Assembly (NCBI GenBank): GCA_023436385.1
Contig: JAEZJH010000196.1
Location: forward strand, 1 to 7,592
Reading direction: 5' to 3'
Source: Pseudomonadota bacterium
Lineage (GTDB): Bacteria; Myxococcota; Myxococcia; Myxococcales; Vulgatibacteraceae
Length of the DNA: 7,592 nucleotides
Shown: positions 1 to 5,779 of the stretch, in pieces
Position numbering within the stretch: position 1 is the first letter of the stretch
Layout: every line of letters starts with the position of its first letter
Notes under the pieces: model-generated
What the model was told of the DNA's origin: nothing
What the model saw: the letters and a program-made list of their open reading frames with translations, nothing else
Database searches by the model: none
Made by a program: the position numbers and the translations under genes

Positions 1-140
1 CCCTGTACGTGTCCTGCCGCGAGGAGTGCCAGGGCCTCTGCCAGGTGTGCGGCGCGAATCTCAACGAGGGCGACTGCGGCTGCGACCGGCATCCGGTCGA
101 TCCGCGGCTCGCGGCGCTCAAGGACATCAAGTTGACCTAG
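1..140 (+). CDS. yceD: YceD/DUF177 family protein, C-terminal end (partial)
   Basis: Only the last 45 residues are in the window; the first complete codon is at position 3 and the stop is TAG at 138-140. The visible part carries the cysteine-rich signature of the DUF177/YceD family: a C-x3-C-x-G-L-C-x-x-C-G-x-N-L-N core followed by a C-x-C pair, so six cysteines lie within about 23 residues. Members of this family are almost always encoded directly upstream of rpmF, as here. They have been linked to 23S rRNA accumulation or processing and in plants to chloroplast ribosome biogenesis, but the biochemical activity is not firmly settled. The paired cysteines look like a metal site, which is inferred. 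The family call rests on both the motif and the rpmF neighbour. The upstream start and N-terminal domain cannot be assessed. Confidence 0.85.
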   Translation, partial: LYVSCREECQGLCQVCGANLNEGDCGCDRHPVDPRLAALKDIKLT

Positions 141-147
141 GCCCCGT

Positions 148-174
148 GCCCGGTCGGCCGCCTGGCCTCCGGGC
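148..174 (+). terminator. Stem-loop just after yceD
   Basis: GCCCGG (148-153) pairs with CCGGGC (169-174), and inside it GGCC (156-159) pairs with GGCC (164-167) around a four-base GCCT loop. This makes a 10-bp stem with a small 2/1 internal loop, starting 7 bases after the yceD stop. No T-run follows, so it is at best an atypical terminator or a 3'-end stabilising or processing hairpin. A promoter-like sequence for rpmF lies directly downstream, which fits partial separation of the two units. Confidence 0.35.
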
Positions 175-184
175 AAGAGGGGAT

Positions 185-213
185 TTGATCCCAAACGCAA
201 GGGCGTGTAGAAG
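185..213 (+). promoter_or_regulatory. Candidate sigma-70-type promoter for rpmF-plsX
   Basis: TTGATC (185-190, four of six matches to TTGACA) and TAGAAG (208-213, four of six matches to TATAAT) are separated by exactly 17 bases. They lie in a locally A/T-richer stretch of an otherwise very GC-rich spacer. The predicted transcript start would fall near 219-221, leaving a leader of about 47 bases before the rpmF GTG. A small 5-bp palindrome (GGGAT 180-184, ATCCC 188-192) overlaps the -35 box and could be an operator or chance. Prediction from consensus only. Confidence 0.45.
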
Positions 214-266
214 GCCGCTTTCGTCGGCGGCGCCGATCCGCCCGCCGGAAGAAACAGGAGACGACC

Positions 267-446
267 GTGGGCGTTCCGAAGAAGCGTACCTCCAGCCAGA
301 AGCGCGACCAGCGCCGCGCGCACTGGAAGATCACCGCGCCGAACGTGACCCGCTGCCCGAAGTGCCAGGAGCCGGTGATGGCCCACCGGGCCTGCCCGAG
401 CTGCGGCACCTACAAGGACCGGCAGGTGGTCGAGGTCGAGGCGTAA
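267..446 (+). CDS. rpmF: 50S ribosomal protein L32
   Basis: A 59-residue protein with the L32 pattern: the N-terminus starts MGVPKKRTSSQKRDQRRAHW, a basic rRNA-binding arm with the conserved VPK and RRAHW segments. A zinc ribbon of two CxxC pairs follows (Cys30, Cys33, Cys43, Cys46; CPKC and CPSCG). It is a structural protein of the large ribosomal subunit near the peptidyl-transferase side. The start is GTG at 267. This choice is fixed by the conserved N-terminus and by an AGGAG Shine-Dalgarno at 256-260 with six bases of spacing. Length is normal for the family. It sits between yceD and plsX, a widely conserved arrangement that co-ordinates ribosome production with lipid synthesis. All four zinc ligands are present, so this is the zinc-containing form. 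Confidence 0.96.
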   Translation: MGVPKKRTSSQKRDQRRAHWKITAPNVTRCPKCQEPVMAHRACPSCGTYKDRQVVEVEA

Positions 447-453
447 CTCTGCC

Positions 454-473
454 GCGGGGCCTCCGGGCCTCGC
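454..473 (+). promoter_or_regulatory. UNCG-capped hairpin in the rpmF-plsX spacer
   Basis: GCGGGGCC (454-461) pairs with GGCCTCGC (466-473), eight pairs including one G-U, around a TCCG loop. In RNA the loop is UCCG closed by C-G, the exceptionally stable cUNCGg type. It fills half of the 39-base spacer, starting 7 bases after the rpmF stop and ending 12 bases before the plsX ATG. No T-run follows, so it is more likely a translational or mRNA-stability element than a terminator. Function is inferred. Confidence 0.4.
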
Positions 474-485
474 CCGTGGGGACCG

Positions 486-1508
486 ATGGCGCGCATCGCG
501 GTCGATGCGATGGGGGGGGACCACGCTCCGGCCGTGGTCGTCGAGGGCGCGGTCCAGGCCTGTCGCGACCTCGATGTCGAGGTGGTGCTCGTCGGTGACG
601 AGGCGCGCATCCGGGCGGAGCTCGCCCGGCTCGACGCCACCACCCAGCGCGGGATCTCCGTGCATCACACCACCGAGGTGGTGGAGATGTCGGAGCACCC
701 GGCCCAGGCAGTCCGGAAGAAGAAGGACTCGTCGCTCCGGGTGATCTTCGATCTGGTCCGGGCCGGCGAGGCCGACGCGTGCATGTCCGCCGGGAACTCC
801 GGCGCCATGCTCGCCGCGGCCCTGCTCGTCCTGGGGCGGCTCCCCGAGGTGGAGCGACCGGCGATCGCCACCTTCCTGCCCACGATTCGGGGGCGGATGG
901 TGCTGATCGATGCCGGCGCCAACGTCGACGTCCGGCCGGTGCACATCGCCCAGTTCGCGGTGATGGGCGAGGCCTACGTGCGGCAGGTGGTGGGCGTGGC
1001 CCGGCCGAAGGTCGGCGTGCTCTCCAATGGCGAGGAGCTGTCCAAGGGGACGGCGCTGACCCGGGCCGCCGCCGAGGCGCTCTTCCGGGATCGTGGGATC
1101 GACTTCGGCGGCTACGCCGAGGGCCGGGACCTCTTCACCGGCGAGTTCGATGTCGTCGCCACCGACGGCTTCACCGGTAACGTGGTCCTCAAGACCACCG
1201 AGGGCGTGGCCACCGCCTTCAGCACCCTGCTGAAGCGCGGGGTGCTCTCCACGCTCCGCACCAAGGTCGGCGGCTACCTGCTCAAGCCGGCGTTCGCCGG
1301 GATCAAGCGGGCGATGGACTACTCCGAGTACGGCGGCGCACCGCTGGTGGGCTGCGACGGGACGGTGATCATCGCCCACGGCCGATCGAACGCGCTGGCG
1401 ATCCGCAACGCCATTCGGGCCGCCGACGAGGCCTCCCGGCACGACGCGCGCGGGGAAATCTCCGCGGCCTGCGCCCGGGTTCGGGATCTCGTGATCGAAG
1501 CGGCGTGA
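486..1508 (+). CDS. plsX: Phosphate acyltransferase PlsX
   Basis: A 340-residue protein, normal for PlsX, which converts acyl-ACP and phosphate to acyl-phosphate and ACP. The acyl-phosphate then feeds PlsY for glycerol-3-phosphate acylation. PlsX is a soluble enzyme that associates peripherally with the membrane. Family signatures are visible in order: IAVDAMGGDHAP at residues 4-15, SAGNSGAML at 101-109, DAGANVD at 142-148, a NGEE...KGT segment at 181-189, TDGFTGNVVLK at 227-237 and GGAPLVGCDG at 283-292. The ATG at 486 gives the conserved N-terminus. The Shine-Dalgarno is weak (GGGGA at 478-482, only three bases before ATG), and a stable hairpin sits just upstream, so translation may depend on rpmF. 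In many bacteria fabH follows directly; here a long non-coding gap follows. Confidence 0.97.
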   Translation: MARIAVDAMGGDHAPAVVVEGAVQACRDLDVEVVLVGDEARIRAELARLDATTQRGISVHHTTEVVEMSEHPAQAVRKKKDSSLRVIFDLVRAGEADACMSAGNSGAMLAAALLVLGRLPEVERPAIATFLPTIRGRMVLIDAGANVDVRPVHIAQFAVMGEAYVRQVVGVARPKVGVLSNGEELSKGTALTRAAAEALFRDRGIDFGGYAEGRDLFTGEFDVVATDGFTGNVVLKTTEGVATAFSTLLKRGVLSTLRTKVGGYLLKPAFAGIKRAMDYSEYGGAPLVGCDGTVIIAHGRSNALAIRNAIRAADEASRHDARGEISAACARVRDLVIEAA

Positions 1509-1711
1509 GCCGGTGGCTCGCGCCCGCGAGACGTCGAGTCGCCGACTGCCACGAAACGCGGCGGCGACTCGTGCGACAAGACGGCGTGACCGAGACGTCG
1601 TCGTCGTGTCAACCGTCTCGGGAGCGCACGGTCGACCGCTCCTGCTTTCAGTTGTCGTTGCCTGGTGAAAAAAAGCCCGGGATCTTGACGCATTGAGTCG
1701 TTCGAGGGGGG
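1509..1711 (+). other. Non-coding spacer with repeats after plsX
   Basis: No gene is supported between plsX (stop 1508) and fabD (start 1795); this entry covers the part before the candidate fabD promoter. It contains a perfect 10-bp inverted repeat, CGAGTCGCCG (1535-1544) with CGGCGACTCG (1562-1571), around a 17-base loop. A second one of 8 bp, CCGAGACG (1590-1597) with CGTCTCGG (1614-1621), has a 16-base loop. The 10-mer CGAGACGTCG occurs twice in direct orientation (1527-1536 and 1591-1600). A run of seven A residues lies at 1668-1674. Neither hairpin is followed by a T-run. The repeats could be regulator-binding sites or transcript-end structures. No remnant of a FabH protein could be recognised in any forward frame. 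Confidence 0.5.
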
Positions 1712-1741
1712 TTGTCGCGGCGGCCGGGCTTGGGTTATCAC
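1712..1741 (+). promoter_or_regulatory. Candidate promoter for fabD-fabG
   Basis: TTGTCG (1712-1717) and TATCAC (1736-1741) each match four of six consensus bases and are 18 bases apart. The predicted transcript start is near 1748, giving a leader of about 47 bases to the fabD ATG. The long spacer before fabD supports an internal promoter here. A second -35-like box, TTGACG at 1685-1690, has no credible -10 partner. Consensus-based prediction only; sigma-factor usage in this lineage is uncertain. Confidence 0.4.
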
Positions 1742-1794
1742 GGCGCGCCTCCCGAGCAACGGGGCGGTCAGATCATCCTCATCGGAGAGTTCGG

Positions 1795-2742
1795 ATGTCG
1801 GGCAAGATCGCGTACGTGTTTCCCGGCCAGGGCAGCCAGACGGTCGGGATGGGCAAGGCGCTGGCCGCGGAGTTCCCGGAGGCCCGCGAGATCTTCGAGC
1901 GGGCGGACGCCGCCCTGGGCGAAAAGCTCACCGAGCTGATCTTCGAGGGTCCCGAGGAGGCGCTCCGGCTCACCGCCAACACCCAGCCGGCGATCCTCAC
2001 GGTCTCCGTGGCCGCCCACGCGGTCCTCGCGAAGCGCGCCAAGGCGGCACCGGTGCTGGTGGCCGGGCACTCGCTCGGCGAGTGGTCGGCGCTGGTCGCC
2101 GCCGGCACCCTCTCGCTGGAGGACGCGGTGAAGGCGGTGCGGGCCCGCGGCCGGTTCATGCAGGAGGCGGTTCCCGCCGGCGTCGGGGCGATGGCGGCGA
2201 TCATCGGGCTCGATCCCGAGGTGGTGAAGCAGGCCTGCGACGAGAGCGCCGGGGCGGAGGTGGTCGCTCCCGCCAACTACAACTCTCCCGAGCAGACGGT
2301 GATCGCCGGCCACGCCGCGGCGGTGGAGCGGGCGATGGCCCGGTGCAAGGAGCTGGGCGCGAAGCGGGCCCTGCCGCTGCCGGTGAGCGCTCCCTTCCAT
2401 TGCTCCCTGATGGAGCCGGTCAAGCCGCGGCTCGCCGACGTGCTGGCCCCGATGGCCGTGCACGCCCCCGCCGTCCCGGTGGTCACCAACGTCGAGGCGG
2501 CTCCCAACGCCGACGCGTCCCGGGTGGTGCCGCTCCTCCTCGCCCAGGTCACCGCGCCGGTCCGCTGGATCGAGTGCACCCGGGCGATGGTGGCCGGGGG
2601 CGTGGGGCGGTTCGTCGAGCTCGGGCCGGGCAAGGTGCTGGGCGGGCTGATCAAGCGGATCGACAAGACCGTCGAGACGTTCAACGTCGAGGACCCGGCC
2701 TCGCTCGCGAAGACGCTGGCCGGGCTGGGGGAGGAGGCGTAA
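1795..2742 (+). CDS. fabD: Malonyl-CoA:ACP transacylase
   Basis: A 315-residue soluble enzyme that moves the malonyl group from CoA to the AcpP phosphopantetheine, giving malonyl-ACP for FabF. Visible signatures: FPGQGSQ at residues 9-15, TQPAI at 63-67, the nucleophile elbow GHSLGE with Ser93 at 91-96, and the carboxylate-binding Arg118 in RGRFMQ. The second catalytic residue is His202 in SAPFHCSLM, and the conserved NYNSPEQTVIAG segment spans 161-172. The frame stays open back to 1693. The ATG at 1795 is chosen because it gives the family N-terminus and has GGAGA at 1784-1788 with six bases of spacing. The stop is two bases from the fabG start, so the two are co-transcribed and probably translationally coupled. 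Length and catalytic residues are normal. Confidence 0.97.
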   Translation: MSGKIAYVFPGQGSQTVGMGKALAAEFPEAREIFERADAALGEKLTELIFEGPEEALRLTANTQPAILTVSVAAHAVLAKRAKAAPVLVAGHSLGEWSALVAAGTLSLEDAVKAVRARGRFMQEAVPAGVGAMAAIIGLDPEVVKQACDESAGAEVVAPANYNSPEQTVIAGHAAAVERAMARCKELGAKRALPLPVSAPFHCSLMEPVKPRLADVLAPMAVHAPAVPVVTNVEAAPNADASRVVPLLLAQVTAPVRWIECTRAMVAGGVGRFVELGPGKVLGGLIKRIDKTVETFNVEDPASLAKTLAGLGEEA

Positions 2743-2744
2743 CG

Positions 2745-3497
2745 ATGGCGTTCGATTTCCAGAGCAAGGTGGTGCTGGTCACCGGCGCGTCCCGCGGCAT
2801 CGGCCGGGAGATCGCGGTCGGTTTCGGCCGCGGCGGGGCGACGGTGGCGGTGAACCACATCCCCAGCCAGGCGGAAGAGGCGCGCGAGACCTGCGGCCTC
2901 GTCGAGCAGGCCGGCGGCAAGGCCTTCCCGATCGAGTTCGACGTGTCGAATGCGGCCGCGTGCACGGAGGCGGTGGAGAAGATCGCCAAGGAGCAGGGCG
3001 GCCTCCACGTGCTGGTGCACAACGCCGGCATCGCCCGGGACGCGCTGATCATCCGGATGAAGGACGAGGACCTCGAGGCGACGCTGAGCGTCAACCTCAA
3101 GGCCGCCTTCTACCTCGCCCGGGCCACGGCCAAGGTGATGATGAAGCAGCGCGAGGGGAGCATGGTGATGCTCTCCTCCGTGGTCGGCGAGATGGGCAAC
3201 GCCGGGCAGTCGGTCTATTCGGCCACCAAGGCCGGCCTGATCGGCATGACCAAGAGCCTGGCCCGCGAGCTGGCCGGCCGGAACGTCCGGGTCAACGCGG
3301 TGGGCCCCGGCTTCATCGACACCGTGATGACCCAGAGCATCCCGGAGGAGAACCGCCGGCGGATGCTGGAGCAGATCCCCCTCGGGCGCATGGGCGCGCC
3401 GGAAGAGATCGCCGACGCGGTCTGCTTCCTGTCGTCGTCGTACGCGTCGTACATCACGGGCGAGGTGCTTCGGGTCAACGGGGGCATGTACACCTGA
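2745..3497 (+). CDS. fabG: 3-oxoacyl-[ACP] reductase
   Basis: A 250-residue classical short-chain dehydrogenase that reduces 3-oxoacyl-ACP to (R)-3-hydroxyacyl-ACP with NADPH, the first reduction of each elongation round. The Rossmann nucleotide motif TGASRGIG is at residues 13-20, NAG at 93-95 and the structural Asn117 in SVNL. The catalytic Ser145, Tyr158 and Lys162 (YSATK) have normal FabG spacing, and the PGFIDTVMT segment follows at 188-196. The usual NNAG reads HNAG, a mild variant. The ATG at 2745 follows a strong Shine-Dalgarno, GAGGAGG at 2731-2737 inside the end of fabD, with seven bases of spacing. The neighbours fabD, acpP and fabF make FabG rather than another short-chain dehydrogenase the firm call. 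Cofactor preference cannot be read with certainty. Confidence 0.96.
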   Translation: MAFDFQSKVVLVTGASRGIGREIAVGFGRGGATVAVNHIPSQAEEARETCGLVEQAGGKAFPIEFDVSNAAACTEAVEKIAKEQGGLHVLVHNAGIARDALIIRMKDEDLEATLSVNLKAAFYLARATAKVMMKQREGSMVMLSSVVGEMGNAGQSVYSATKAGLIGMTKSLARELAGRNVRVNAVGPGFIDTVMTQSIPEENRRRMLEQIPLGRMGAPEEIADAVCFLSSSYASYITGEVLRVNGGMYT

Positions 3498-3510
3498 AGC
3501 CCATGGATTG

Positions 3511-3543
3511 GCCGGCTGGCCACTGAGCCGGCGAGGTCCTTTT
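3511..3543 (+). terminator. Weak terminator or attenuator after fabG
   Basis: GCCGGCT (3511-3517) pairs perfectly with AGCCGGC (3526-3532) around an eight-base loop, 14 bases after the fabG stop. Four T residues (3540-3543) follow, separated from the stem by seven bases, which is poor for an intrinsic terminator. It may cause partial termination between fabG and acpP, or simply protect the fabG 3' end. Confidence 0.3.
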
Positions 3544-3548
3544 CACAG

Positions 3549-3557
3549 TGGTATCAA
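3549..3557 (+). promoter_or_regulatory. Candidate extended -10 promoter for acpP
   Basis: The sequence TGGTATCAA fits an extended -10 arrangement (TG, one base, then TATCAA with four of six matches to TATAAT). It lies in the most A/T-rich stretch of the fabG-acpP spacer. No good -35 box is seen at the right distance. A start near 3564 would give a leader of about 35 bases. Extra transcription of acpP is plausible because carrier protein is needed in excess over the enzymes. Confidence 0.3.
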
Positions 3558-3561
3558 CCTC

Positions 3562-3578
3562 TCGCCCGCGAAGGGCGA
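3562..3578 (+). promoter_or_regulatory. Small hairpin in the acpP leader
   Basis: TCGCCC (3562-3567) pairs with GGGCGA (3573-3578) around a GCGAA loop. It ends ten bases before the acpP Shine-Dalgarno GGAGG (3589-3593), which remains unpaired. It would sit at the very 5' end of a transcript from the candidate acpP promoter, where hairpins can lengthen mRNA life. Function is inferred. Confidence 0.3.
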
Positions 3579-3598
3579 AGCAGCAGTCGGAGGCAGAG

Positions 3599-3841
3599 AT
3601 GGCTACCCAGATCGAGGCGAAGGTCCGGTCGATCGTTGCGGAACAGCTTGGCGTGGGCGAGGACGAGATCAAGCCCGAGTCGTCCTTCATCGAGGACCTC
3701 GGCGCCGACTCGCTCGACATCGTCGAGTTGGTGATGGCGATGGAGGAGGAGTTCGAGGTCGAGATCCCCGACGAGGAGGCCGAGAACATCAAGACCGTCG
3801 GCGACGCCATCAAGTACATCAACGAGCACAAGAAGGCGTAG
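3599..3841 (+). CDS. acpP: Acyl carrier protein
   Basis: An 80-residue, strongly acidic four-helix protein that carries growing acyl chains as thioesters on 4'-phosphopantetheine. The attachment site is Ser38 in the invariant motif GADSLDIVEL (residues 35-44), modified by an AcpS-type transferase encoded elsewhere. The acidic recognition helix, EEEFEVEIPDEEAENI at 49-64, is the docking face for FabD, FabF, FabG and PlsX. The frame extends upstream to 3548, but the ATG at 3599 is preferred: it gives the normal length and is preceded by GGAGG (3589-3593) with five bases of spacing. The gene lies between fabG and fabF with long spacers on both sides (101 and 220 bases), unlike the tight joins elsewhere. 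This suggests its expression level is set separately. Confidence 0.98.
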   Translation: MATQIEAKVRSIVAEQLGVGEDEIKPESSFIEDLGADSLDIVELVMAMEEEFEVEIPDEEAENIKTVGDAIKYINEHKKA

Positions 3842-3848
3842 TCCGGAC

Positions 3849-3891
3849 TCCGCCGGCCCGGCGCCGAGAGGCGCGGGGGGAGGCCGGCGGA
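3849..3891 (+). terminator. Long two-tier stem-loop after acpP
   Basis: TCCGCCGGCC (3849-3858) pairs perfectly with GGCCGGCGGA (3882-3891). The enclosed loop contains a second stem, GCGCC (3861-3865) with GGCGC (3870-3874), capped by a GAGA (GNRA-type) tetraloop. The structure starts seven bases after the acpP stop. No T-run follows, so a classic intrinsic terminator is not supported. A partial terminator or a block to 3' exonucleases, yielding a stable acpP message, is plausible. Confidence 0.45.
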
Positions 3892-3903
3892 TCGTTCGAG
3901 CCC

Positions 3904-3933
3904 GGGCCCGGCGACCGGGTCCTCCTTCCTTCC
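3904..3933 (+). promoter_or_regulatory. Hairpin followed by a pyrimidine tract in the acpP-fabF spacer
   Basis: GGGCCCGG (3904-3911) pairs with CCGGGTCC (3915-3922, one G-U) around a CGA triloop. It is followed directly by a C/T-only stretch at 3923-3933. Within that stretch TCCTTCCT (3923-3930) is an exact complement of AGGAAGGA (4047-4054), the Shine-Dalgarno region of fabF, so the tract is a candidate anti-Shine-Dalgarno. It could instead be the degenerate tail of a terminator. Confidence 0.35.
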
Positions 3934-3935
3934 GC

Positions 3936-3976
3936 CTGCCGCCCGGTCCCCCGGGCGGCGGCCGGGGGAAGCCGCC
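3936..3976 (+). promoter_or_regulatory. Strong hairpin with an alternative partner
   Basis: CTGCCGCCCGG (3936-3946) pairs with CCGGGCGGCGG (3951-3961) around a TCCC loop, eleven pairs with one G-U. The right arm is also complementary to a downstream segment: GGCGGC (3957-3962) can pair with GCCGCC (3971-3976). Formation of the two hairpins is therefore mutually exclusive. Such overlap is the layout of attenuators, but in sequence this GC-rich alternative pairings arise easily by chance. Confidence 0.35.
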
Positions 3977-4026
3977 GACGGGCGGGGGTCGAGGAAAGGC
4001 CAAACACCGGTCGGATACGGGCCGGA

Positions 4027-4054
4027 GCGGGCGACCGCCCGCAGCGAGGAAGGA
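4027..4054 (+). promoter_or_regulatory. Hairpin abutting the fabF ribosome-binding site
   Basis: GCGGGC (4027-4032) pairs with GCCCGC (4037-4042) around a GACC loop. Four bases later comes the fabF Shine-Dalgarno region AGGAAGGA (4047-4054), seven bases before the ATG at 4062. The hairpin leaves the Shine-Dalgarno free but would stack next to any helix formed by it, including the proposed pairing with 3923-3930. Confidence 0.35.
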
Positions 4055-4061
4055 TCGGCAC

Positions 4062-5303
<1,242 letters not shown>

Positions 5304-5307
5304 GGCG

Positions 5308-5754
5308 ATGAAGGTGGCGATCGGCAGCGACCACGCGGGCCTGGAGCTCAAGAACCGGGTCTGCGAGGCGCTGGCACGGAAGGGCCTCGAGCTCGAGGAC
5401 GTCGGGACCTACAACAACGACTCCGTCGATTACCCCGACTTCGCCTCGGAGGTGGCCCGCCGGGTCCGCGACGGGCGGGTGCGCTTCGGCGTGCTCGTCT
5501 GTGGAACGGGCATCGGGATGTCGATCGTCGCCAACAAGTACCGGGGAGTCCGGGCCGCGCTCTGTCACACGGAGTTCGAGGCCCGGGCCGCCCGGGGTCA
5601 CAACGACGCCAACGTGCTGTGCCTGGGGGAGCGCGTCGTCGGCGTCGGATTGGGCGTAGCCATCGCGGAGTCCTTCGTGGATACTCCGTTCGACGGCGGA
5701 CGCCACGAACGGCGCATCCGCAAGATCGCCGACGCCGAGGCGGAGAACGCCTAG
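5308..5754 (+). CDS. rpiB: Ribose-5-phosphate isomerase B
   Basis: A 148-residue cytosolic RpiB/LacAB-family sugar isomerase interconverting ribose-5-phosphate and ribulose-5-phosphate in the pentose phosphate pathway. Visible features: the N-terminal IGSDHAG with Asp8 and His9, the catalytic Cys65 and Thr67 in VCGTGIGMSI (64-73), GHNDANVLCLG with His98 (97-107), and the phosphate-binding basic segment GGRHERRIRKI (130-140). A cysteine at the catalytic position fits RpiB rather than the LacA subunit, but allose-6-phosphate isomerase activity cannot be excluded from sequence. The ATG at 5308 comes four bases after the fabF stop, with GGGGA at 5296-5300 as the likely Shine-Dalgarno, so it is read with fabF. 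Ribose-5-phosphate supplies nucleotide synthesis, which connects loosely to glyA and nrdR next door. Confidence 0.94.
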   Translation: MKVAIGSDHAGLELKNRVCEALARKGLELEDVGTYNNDSVDYPDFASEVARRVRDGRVRFGVLVCGTGIGMSIVANKYRGVRAALCHTEFEARAARGHNDANVLCLGERVVGVGLGVAIAESFVDTPFDGGRHERRIRKIADAEAENA

Positions 5755-5779
5755 GCCCGGCGCCCCAGGAGCAGCACAA

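Noticed and set aside
1685..1690. TTGACG as the -35 box of the fabD promoter
   Set aside because: No acceptable -10 hexamer lies 16-18 bases downstream, where the sequence is almost pure G/C. The pair at 1712-1741 fits better.
1505..1696. A 63-codon forward frame in the plsX-fabD gap
   Set aside because: No Shine-Dalgarno, overlaps the plsX stop, Arg/Ser-rich with no family resemblance, and spans the inverted repeats; judged non-coding.
1693..1794. 34-residue N-terminal extension of FabD from a TTG start
   Set aside because: FabD proteins begin close to the FPGQGSQ motif. The ATG at 1795 has a proper Shine-Dalgarno, and the extension would run over the candidate promoter.
2082..3497. A forward frame that runs through fabD in another phase before joining fabG
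   Set aside because: The part before 2745 is an out-of-phase reading of fabD. FabG begins at 2745, where the Shine-Dalgarno and the Rossmann-fold N-terminus agree, so there is no fusion protein.
3503..3526. Seven-codon open frame (MDWPAGH) overlapping the fabG-acpP hairpin, considered as a leader peptide
   Set aside because: No Shine-Dalgarno of its own, no run of regulatory codons, and very short; best explained by chance.
3548..3598. 17-residue N-terminal extension of AcpP
   Set aside because: Acyl carrier proteins are about 75-80 residues, and the ATG at 3599 has GGAGG at the right distance.
5755..5779. Riboswitch ahead of glyA
   Set aside because: Only 25 bases separate rpiB and glyA, which cannot hold a known glycine, tetrahydrofolate or S-adenosylhomocysteine aptamer.
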